Assembly (NCBI GenBank): GCA_020466095.1
Contig: CM035806.1
Location: 135,134,981 to 135,198,980 of the forward strand
DNA from: Chlorops oryzae
Taxonomy: Eukaryota > Arthropoda > Insecta > Diptera > Chloropidae
Length of the DNA: 64,000 nucleotides
Reading direction: 5' to 3'
Shown here piece after piece: positions 35,001 through 44,000 of this stretch. A program made the position numbers and the translations under genes. Below the pieces are notes generated by a model. The model saw only the letters and a program-made list of their open reading frames with translations. It was not told the DNA's origin and made no database searches. Each line of letters begins with the position of its first letter. Positions within the stretch are counted from its first letter, which is position 1.

Positions 35001-38000
35001 GAAGCGTGTTCCTGGTGAAAGAATACCCGGACCGCCAGCTGTTGTCTGCGTTCCGCTTGGATAGAGACCTTGACCTCCCGGGGAAACTCCAGCAGGTGCC
35101 CCGCCTGGATAAATCATTTGTGCTCCAGGTGCGACACCACCTGTTCCAGCAGGTAAATTAGTTTGACTTCCAGGCTGGAAGCCTCCAGCCCCTCCCCCAG
35201 GGTAGATGGCTTGTGTTCCAGGTATTACGCCTGTGGAACCTCCTCCCGGATATAAGCCCTGTCCTCCAGCGGTCAAGTCTCCTTGAGGCCCCGTTGTAAG
35301 TCGAGCTCCTCCTGGATAAATACCTTGTCCTCCAGGTGTCGCACCACCCACTGTTCCTGGGTAAGGAACTTGACCTCCTGCTCCTCCGGGGTAAAGAGTT
35401 TGGCTCCCAGGCACTGCCCCACCGGGATAAAGAAATTGTCCCCCAGGAACTGCCCCTCCGGGATAAAGGGTTTGTCCCCCAGTCGCTGCCCCTCCAGCTC
35501 CTCCGGGATAAAGAGTCTGTCCTCCTGGCGCTGCTCCTCCATATGCAATTTGAGAACCCGGATATGCATCCTGTCCACTGGGAACTCTTCCTGCAGGAAC
35601 GCCAACCGGCAATTGGCCTCCACCTGGATAAATTCCTTGTCCTCCGGCTGCTCCAGCTCCACCACCAGTAGTTTGGGATACTCCGGGATAAAGAGTCTGT
35701 CTGCTCGGCATAGCATCTCCCGCTCCTCCAGGATAGAGCCTTTGTCCTCCACCAACAGTTTGTTCTGTTCCTTCAGTTATTGCTTGAGATCCCCCGGAAT
35801 AAGCACCTTGTCCTCCAGGAACAAAACTGCCCGGGACCCCTGACGTTATTTCTCCTCCAGCTGGATAAATTCCTTGTCCTCCCGTAATTTGACCACCAGA
35901 TGGGTAAAGTCCCTGTCTTCCTGGTGTTCCGGCTCCGCCACTAGAAATTTGTTGTCCACCGGGATAAAGAGTCTGTCTTCCAGCCACCGCCCTCCAGGAA
36001 AACCAGAGGGTACCTGGCCTTCCCCGGGATAAAAACCTGCTCCGGTTCCAGCTCCACCTGCCTTAGCTCCCGTACCACCCTGTTCACCTGCTGCACCTGG
36101 GCTTAGGCCAGGATAAAATTGCCTTCCTGTGGTAGAACCTCCATTTCCACCTGTTGTTACTTGTGGTGATCCAGGATAAAAAACTTGTGCACCACTGGGT
36201 TTCCCACTCGATGGCTGCTGGCCAGGAACAGCACCTCCCCCGCCAGAAGTTGTTATTTGACTACCTATAGGATACACACCTGGACCAGGAACAGGACCGA
36301 ACTCTCCAGTGGTTGTTATTGGCGATCTACCAGGGTAAACGCCTTGGGCTCCAGGTGATGCACCACCTGCCGGATAGCCGATTTGCATTCCAGGTCCAGC
36401 AGCACTTGGCATGTATCGCTGCGGGGCTTGACCGCCAGGTATTTGATATCCGCTGGGGATATATTGCTGTTGTCCTGGTGCATAGCCTATTGGTTTCCCT
36501 GATTGGGTGTACGATTCACTCGGCCGACCAGATGTTCCTTGTCCAATTGTTCCGGAGGGTTGTCCGACAGCACCTTGTACGTAAGTCATTCCAGGTTGAC
36601 CACTGCCTGGGAAGTAAGTTGAGCCCTGACCACCGAATCCAGGGCCATATGAGCCACCTGTTGGGTATGTAGCTCCACCTTGTCCACCTTGAACACCTTG
36701 TCCAGCTATTCCACTTCCTGGACCATAAACTCCAGCGGGGCCAGTCGGTTGGCCAGTAACAACGCCGACTCCAGGAAGAAAACTACCACCACCTTGTCTA
36801 TGGGAACCAGGAACGCCAAAGCTACCCGATTGGCCACCAGGGAAAACCCCCACCTTGTTGTCCAGATCCACCAGGGTATATACTTCTCCGGGCTGTTCAG
36901 GGAGGGCAGAAATACTTGGTGCATAAGCTCCACCAGGAAAATATCCACCTGCGCTACCTGGAACATACCCTCCACCTGCTTGGCCAGGGCTTAATTGAGC
37001 TTGAGGTCCGATAGGCTGCCCTCCAGCTTGTTGGGTGGTAGGTTGAGCTATGTAACCAGGAGTAAAAGCTCCAGCTCCAGGTTGTCTACCACCCGGTTGC
37101 CTTGTTAAATCGGAAGCTTGCGGCCCAGTTTGTTGACCAGAAGGTCCATAAGTCATGCCCGTTTGATCAGATACACCTGGTATGTATGTGCCAGGCGGTT
37201 GGCCACCTTGACCTGAACCTCCTCCTGATTGTCCTGTTATGGTTGGTGGTATTAAGCTTCCAGATCCAGATCCAGGACCGTAAACTGTACCTGTTTTATC
37301 AAAAACTCCAGGCTGATGAGAAGCAGAGCCAGGCTGACCATTTGAAACTTGACTAGCACCTCCAGGTCTTAAAGCTTCTGGAACTTGAATACGGCTTGGC
37401 TGACCTGGAAGGAACAGCGCACCTGGTTGGCCACCAATACCGGGACCTTGAACCATGCCTGGCTGACCAACGCTACCAGGTCCAGTTAAGGCGGTTCCAA
37501 GTCCGACACCAGCCCCAGCACCAGCACTGCCAGTTCTAACAACACCAGCACCACCAACTCCAGCTGCACCAGGTCCAACAGGCTGTTGAATTCTACTGGG
37601 TAAGCCAGTTGTACCTGGACCAAATACACTAGGTTGTCCTTGACCTTTCAACAATTTAGAAGTTTAATATATATATAAAAAAAGAAGTTATAGATCGTTC
37701 TTACCAGGAACTCCACCATCGCCAGTAGTACCGCTAGCACCAGGCAATGTCAAATACCCACTAGGTCCGTTACTGGGCTGTGCACCTCCCGCACTACCAC
37801 CACCAACACCAGCCCCAAGTAGGTTCAAATGATCACCAGTGCCAGGTGGATATTCTAGTAAAAACTTGTTTTTATATCGAAAGATTTATGAGAAAATTCT
37901 TTGTTCTACCGTAAATTGACGTAGGACTACACTCGCTACAATCACCCATAGAGAACTGACTCTGCGCTTGACCCATGCCGTGAGTGCCAGCTGCCAAATA

Positions 38001-41000
38001 CAGGTGTAAATTATAAGTTATAAAACATAGGTGAAGAAAAGAAATTAAAAGGGAGACAAAAAAAGAACAGAGAGAGAGAGAAGCTATAGAAGTCAGATTG
38101 GGAAAAACCTACAAACTGTTGATCGCGAACCACTCTCAGTTGCCTCGGCTTCGGCTTTGCCATCTTGCTCCGGTTTGCCAAAGTTCAAATATTGCGATTG
38201 CGTTTGTCCCCTCATGCTAAAAAAAAAAGGAGCAAATAACAAGCAACCCAAAGTGTTATTATCTCATCTGTGTACTGACTAGCCTCTACCGCTTCTCTTA
38301 GTTCGATCAGCCGTTTCCACATCAAAGCTATATTGTCCCAAATTCTCATTCGTGGATGTCGTCTAAATTTCAGTTAATAAATAAAATAAAATATTAGATT
38401 TGATCAGATAAATGTCGCAAGTGAAATTCTGGAGAGCAGAGCTCGCCATTTGGAAATGTCATAAACTTCTTAACCATTTATGGCATACGAAGCCATATGG
38501 GCCTTTCGGAAAGTATTAAGGAACAGAAGTACCGAATTCTTGAATGCCGGACTTAAAAATTACTCATTTAAATGTCGCGTCTGTTCGGAAATGCCCATAT
38601 GGACAATTTTCATACTGGTAACGTTACACATACATACGTCGGTTTTTTTTTTTTAATGTTTCACCTAAAACTTGACGAAACACAATAAAAACACTAAGTA
38701 TTTTGAACCCTTGTGTTAGAAATAACTAGACCTACAATTCGTTGATTAAAATATTTTTGATTGCACTTATGGTTAAGGAGCTATAAGCGGTTAAAGATTG
38801 CTGGTAACGTTACAAAAATGCATTTTTTGTGAAGTTTGGTCATATATGGCTTGTGCCAAAAACACAAAAAAAAAAGAAAGAGAGCTACAGTCGGTCAGCC
38901 CGACTTTGATATACCCAGCCTCCCGACAATATTGGCGCACTATGTCAGTGGGCAGAGCATATCCACTTTTCTCCTACACCTTTCATTCGTCTTAGTCAGC
39001 ATATGTTTCGAATTCGAAGTCGTAACTTACAAAAAATCTGCATTTGTGGGCGTGACAGTGGGCGAATATCGATCATTTTCAGTAGGATCGTTGCCGGGGC
39101 CCAAAATACCTGTGTACCGAATTTTTACGTGATTGGCCCAGACACTTGAAAGGAGATCCGCCCATAGACGGACGGGCGGACAGATGGAATTGTATATCTG
39201 TGGAGCTTCGATCTAGCTGTAACAAGATCCGCACAAAACTTATACACCCTGATTACGCTGGGTATAAAAAAACAAGTCAGAAAGCTAAAGTCGGTCAAGC
39301 CCAATTTTGAAATACCCTGCGTCTCGACATTATTGGCACCTTTCGTTCAGCTTGGTCAACCTACATATGTTGCGAATTTGAAACTTCTACGCCATTTACT
39401 TCGGAAGTTATGAAAAATCTTTATTTGTGGGCGTGGCAGTGGGCGGATGTCTCCCATTTTTACTTAGGATCATACTCGGATCCCGATATACCTGTGTGCC
39501 AAATTTCGACTTGGTTGGTCCAGCCATTTCGGAGGAGATCTGACCACAGACGGACGGACAGACGGTCATGCCTAAATCGATTCAGTTTTTGATCCTGATC
39601 AAGAATATATATATATATATATATATGTCTACATCTACGGAGCTTAGTTCTGGCTGTTACAAGATTCGCACAAAACTAATGTACCCTGCTTACGCTGGGT
39701 ATAAAAACGGAAACATAGGTTATTTGTTGATAGTTGACGATATTTAATTATTTTTTCATACATATTTTTTTGCAAATCATGCAGTAAAGGGTTAATAAAA
39801 TCCTTAACACCGAAAAAATTGTTTTCCCAATTATTTAATATATCATGCAGAAATTGAATAATAACACCATTTACTACGAAAAAACTTTTTTCCCGTTTAT
39901 TTATATCATTTATATCAGTAAATGGTTGTCTTGTCCTACGGCCTTTTCTCTAGGACTATCGTTTTCTTATTTTAACCCTATTAAAAACTACCCGAGTGAA
40001 AATATCGGGCCGAAAAAACACCGAAAACACGCCTAAAAAGTGAAACAGGGCCGAATAAACATCGAAATATTTCAAAGAGCGACGTGAGGCCGATTTAAGG
40101 CCTACGAAAGGCCGACTTGAGGCCGAATTGAGGCCGAAAACACGCCGGATTTTTTTTAAAGAAAATGACACCGAAAAAACACCGAAAAAACGCCTAAGAC
40201 CGACGTGAGGCCGATTTAAGGCCTACGAGAAGCCGACTTTAGGCTGAATCGAGGCCGGATTAAGGCCGATTTTAGACCGATCTGAGGCCGACGTGAGGCC
40301 GATTAAAGGCCTACGAAAGGCCGACTTGAGGCCGAATTGCGATGCCATGTATGTGGTCTGACATTATGGAAGAGAGTATGGTCGGTCCTTTCACGCCAAG
40401 AACTGTTGATTGCTGGTTGTTGGATTGATCACGAGCGGCATTATAAGCTAATTGTCCATGATTTTTGTGATCCTCAGCGCTGCGGAGATGTAAAGATCCT
40501 TCAAACGGATAAATATGGGTGTTCCCGAAATTACTACCACTTATATTATATCCTGGGGAATAGCATAATGTGCAGCCATAGAATCCGTTGTGATGAGTGT
40601 GGTTTAAGAAATCAGCTTTCGCTGGAATGTCGCAGGTGCCACTAATAAGCACAGCCTTAACTTTTTTCGGCATGTTTGATCCAATAATTTTAAAATTGAC
40701 TCCTCGTCTCAGATTATACATATCTGAATGCAAGGGCTGCATGAATAAACATTTGCTTCTAAACCAAGTATTTCATCTGCTCCAAGAAAAAAGCACAAAA
40801 GATGTGGAAAATTATCTCCACCCGAGCCATCAGCATCAATTGTAAAAAAATTATCTGCAGAGCCGTCATCAGCAAACACTCTAGCGAAATCATACGGAGC
40901 TCAACCAGCACCATCAACTTCAACGGAAACATTCGCAGCTGAACCAAATATTTCATCTTCTCCAAGAAAAAAGCAGAAAAGATGTGGAAAGTTCTCTCCA

Positions 41001-44000
41001 CCTGAGCCACCAGCAACAATTGTAAAACAATTATATGAAGATCAGCCACCAGCTTCAACTCCAACTATAGTTCAAACACCTACACCATCAATATCTCAAA
41101 CTGCATACCAAAACCCATCAGCACCTTTATATCAACAGACCCCATCATCAGACTACCATCCACAACCGTGTTACTATCCACCACTGCCGCCGTTTTATCA
41201 TCCACCAACAACAAATAATTACCCATCGCCTTCAGTATCATACAGCTATCAAGACATACCACCTATGCATTACCCATCAGAACCGCAATCAACGTCATCA
41301 TCTATGTCACTACCCAGGGTAACTTCTGATCAAAATGAACCCTATACAGATTTTCAAAAATTTGTTAATTTATAATTAATAAAAATAATATCATATAATA
41401 TAATATAATTATATTCAAACACGATTTAATCCATTTCATTTAAAAAAAGCTTAGATATAGGCGTCTCACCGGCCTCATATAGGCGTTTTTTCGGCTTCAT
41501 ATAGGCGTTTTTTCGGCCTCATTAAGGCGTCTTTTCGGCTTCATGTAGGCGTCTCTTCGGGCTCATTTAAGCGTTTTTTCGGCCTTATATAGGCGTATTT
41601 TCGGCCTCATATAGGCGTCTCTTCGGCCCCATATGGGCGTCTTTTCGGCCTCAAATAGGCGTCTATTCGGCCATGTGTTCACTACCTGGGCTAGATTTCG
41701 GCGTCGAATCGGCGTATTCGACAATGCTCGAGCAAAGTCAAAAATTCGTAGATTTATCGGCCTTATATTAGGTGTAGTAAAAAGAAATCCATTATTTTTG
41801 CATTAAATTGAGGGCTTTATTTAAGATAGTTAGAATGACCCGATTTAGGTCAAATATGCGCCGTTTTGTTCGATAACTTGTTGCCATTTTAAAGGAAATT
41901 TCATTATGCCTCTCTCATAGAAGCCCTCGTTCCTATTAGCAAAAAATTGAGACAGTCGAATTTCAGAAGCCTCTCTTGAAGCGAATGTTTCACCAGCAAA
42001 ATTGTTCGCCATGGACAGGAACAGATGGTTATCACTTGGTGCCAGGTCCGGACTATAAGGTGGATGCAGAAGAACCTCCCAACCAAACTCCCGGAGCTTC
42101 TGGCGAGTCACTATCGATGTGTGTGGCCTGGCGTTGTCCTGATGGAACACAATTCCTCTCCTATTGGCCAAAGCTGGCCGCTTATGGGCGATTGCTTCCT
42201 TCAGACGGTCCAATTGTTGACAGTAGAGTTCCGAGTTAAGAGTTTTGCCGTATGGGAGCAGCTCATAGTAGATAATTCCCTGCCAATCCCACCAAACACA
42301 CAGCAAAACCTTCCTGGCCGTCAATCCTGGCTTGGCCACCGTTTCCGCCGGTTCACCGTGTTTCGACCTCGACCGTTTTCGCTTGACGTTGTCGTAAGTG
42401 ACCCACTTTTCATCACCAGTCACCAACCGCTTCAGAAATGGGTCGATTTTGTTGCGGTTCAGCAGCGATTCGCAGATGGAAATTCGGTCTATGAGGTTTT
42501 TTTGCGTTAACTCGTGTGGCACCCATACATCGAGCTTCTTTGTGTATCCAGCCTTATTCAAATGGTTCCAAACGGTTTTTTGTGCAATCTTTAGCTCTTT
42601 TGCAATCGAAACAGTGCTAACATGACGGTCGGACTCGATAATTTCCATGATTTTATCGACATTTTCGACAATTGGCCTTCCAGTGCGTGGTGCATCCTTG
42701 ACATCGAAGTTACCGGAACGGAATCGACGAAACCAAAATTGGCTGAAACCATGATTGGCTGTTACAGTATCAGGTCCATAAACGCTATTCACATTTTCAG
42801 CCGCCTGGCTTGCGTTTTCTCCCTTATCGAAGAAAAACTGTAAAATGTAGCGAATTTTCTCTTTGCTGATGTCCATCTTTGACAAGCTCTCAAACAAAAC
42901 TGAATCAATCAATCAAAAAAGTGTCAAAAAAGCTTTTTTAGTAGGAACTGTCATCTTTCTAATGCCCCCTAGCGGAACACCATCGGACTTATACAACGCG
43001 AGATGCAGATAAATAACGCCATCTATTGGAAAAATAATGGATTTCTTTTTACTACACCTAATATTTTCACTCGGGTATTTGCCATACCATAACGAACTAA
43101 TCCCAGACCCGTAGAGAGAAATTTGGGGCGGCCCGGGGGATTTTTTTCGGGGTCCCCTCACAAAAATGTGCGACCAAATAAAAAAAAAAGTCCTATGCCA
43201 ATTGTGGGCCCCTTCAGAAAGATAGGGCCCGGGGGAAAATCTCCCTTTTGAAGCCCCCTCTCTACAAGCCAGCAGTAATCCCAATGAAAAGAGAGTTCTT
43301 ATCTTAAACAAAAATCACGTTTTAACGGGTTACAATTTTAGTATGAAAAATTTTTGATTAGTACTGTAATAAAGGCTTGGAAAAATGAGTCCGCACATTG
43401 AGACACCCGGTTAAGCGATATTCGGATAATTAAGATTCTACTGTACAGTGAAACGCATTGACTTCATGTTAAAAGCGAAAAAGCACAAAGCGACACTATT
43501 TGGTGTTTTTTTTTTTTTTTTTTTTGGTTCTTTAAATAAAATTTGAACAAAAATGAAATTGAAATATTTTGTCAATGGAAAAACGGTTTGAGTTTCTTGA
43601 AAGTACATAACTGTAGCTTAGCTTGGTCGCTGCTCATAAAAGAAGGGTTCAAATAAAATGTCAGCTTTATCGCGCAGAGAATTTTGTTTGTGGAATTAGA
43701 AACATTCGCTTCACATGCGGCCAAGATGGGATGGGTAAAACTGACCTTGCATATAATGAAACATGACATCATTTCGTTATCACATTTTATTGTCAAGCAA
43801 GGAAATTAAGTTTTAGTTTTCTGTTCTTAATTTTTGCTGTTTTTTTTTTTCGTCCGTTTGTCTTTTTTAATATTTTTTTTTTTTTTTTTTTGTCTCCGAC
43901 TTTATAAAATCAATGAGGATTTTTATTTTTATTGCTTTTTGTAAATCCGATTAAAACACGTTGAAAGCTGTAACAATTAGTAGGATAGAATCTATTTCAT

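Larger units (their letters stand above)
39991..43075. mobile_element. CACTA/EnSpm-like transposon remnant with subterminal repeat arrays
   Basis: The inverted ends CCCGAGTGAAAATAT and ATATTTTCACTCGGG are flanked by TA. The left subterminal region (40014-40340) is an array of AGGCCGA / GACGTGAGGCCGAT units. The right one (41455-41765) is an inverse array of TCGGCCTCATATAGGCGT units. Inside are a transposase fragment (40311-40742, minus) and a proline-rich frame (40749-41375, plus). The right terminal repeat is split by a mariner; without it the element is about 1.8 kb. Subterminal arrays plus this transposase type fit the CMC (CACTA/Mirage/Chapaev) group; the exact family is an inference. Confidence 0.72.

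Noticed and set aside
35273..35843. Several open frames over 100 codons antisense to or out of frame with exon 6
   Set aside because: They are shadows of the GC-rich repeat exon; only one frame is consistent with the splice phases and the YPGG repeat.
38280..38362. Complete R&R chitin-binding (CPR) cuticle domain in exon 2
   Set aside because: Only a GQYSFDVETAD-like start is present; the rest of the consensus is missing, so the resemblance is too short to claim.
41976..42843. Plus-strand frames over the mariner
   Set aside because: Antisense to an intact mariner transposase.
42877..42912. Upstream extension of the mariner transposase
   Set aside because: The longer frame begins at TTG, not ATG; the family's usual start and length match the ATG at 42876.
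39991..43075. Possible P-element or Helitron identity of the 40 kb element
   Set aside because: Inverted ends, TA flanks, subterminal arrays and the NGFYGC-type transposase fragment fit the CACTA/EnSpm group better; no Rep/helicase or P-type motifs seen.
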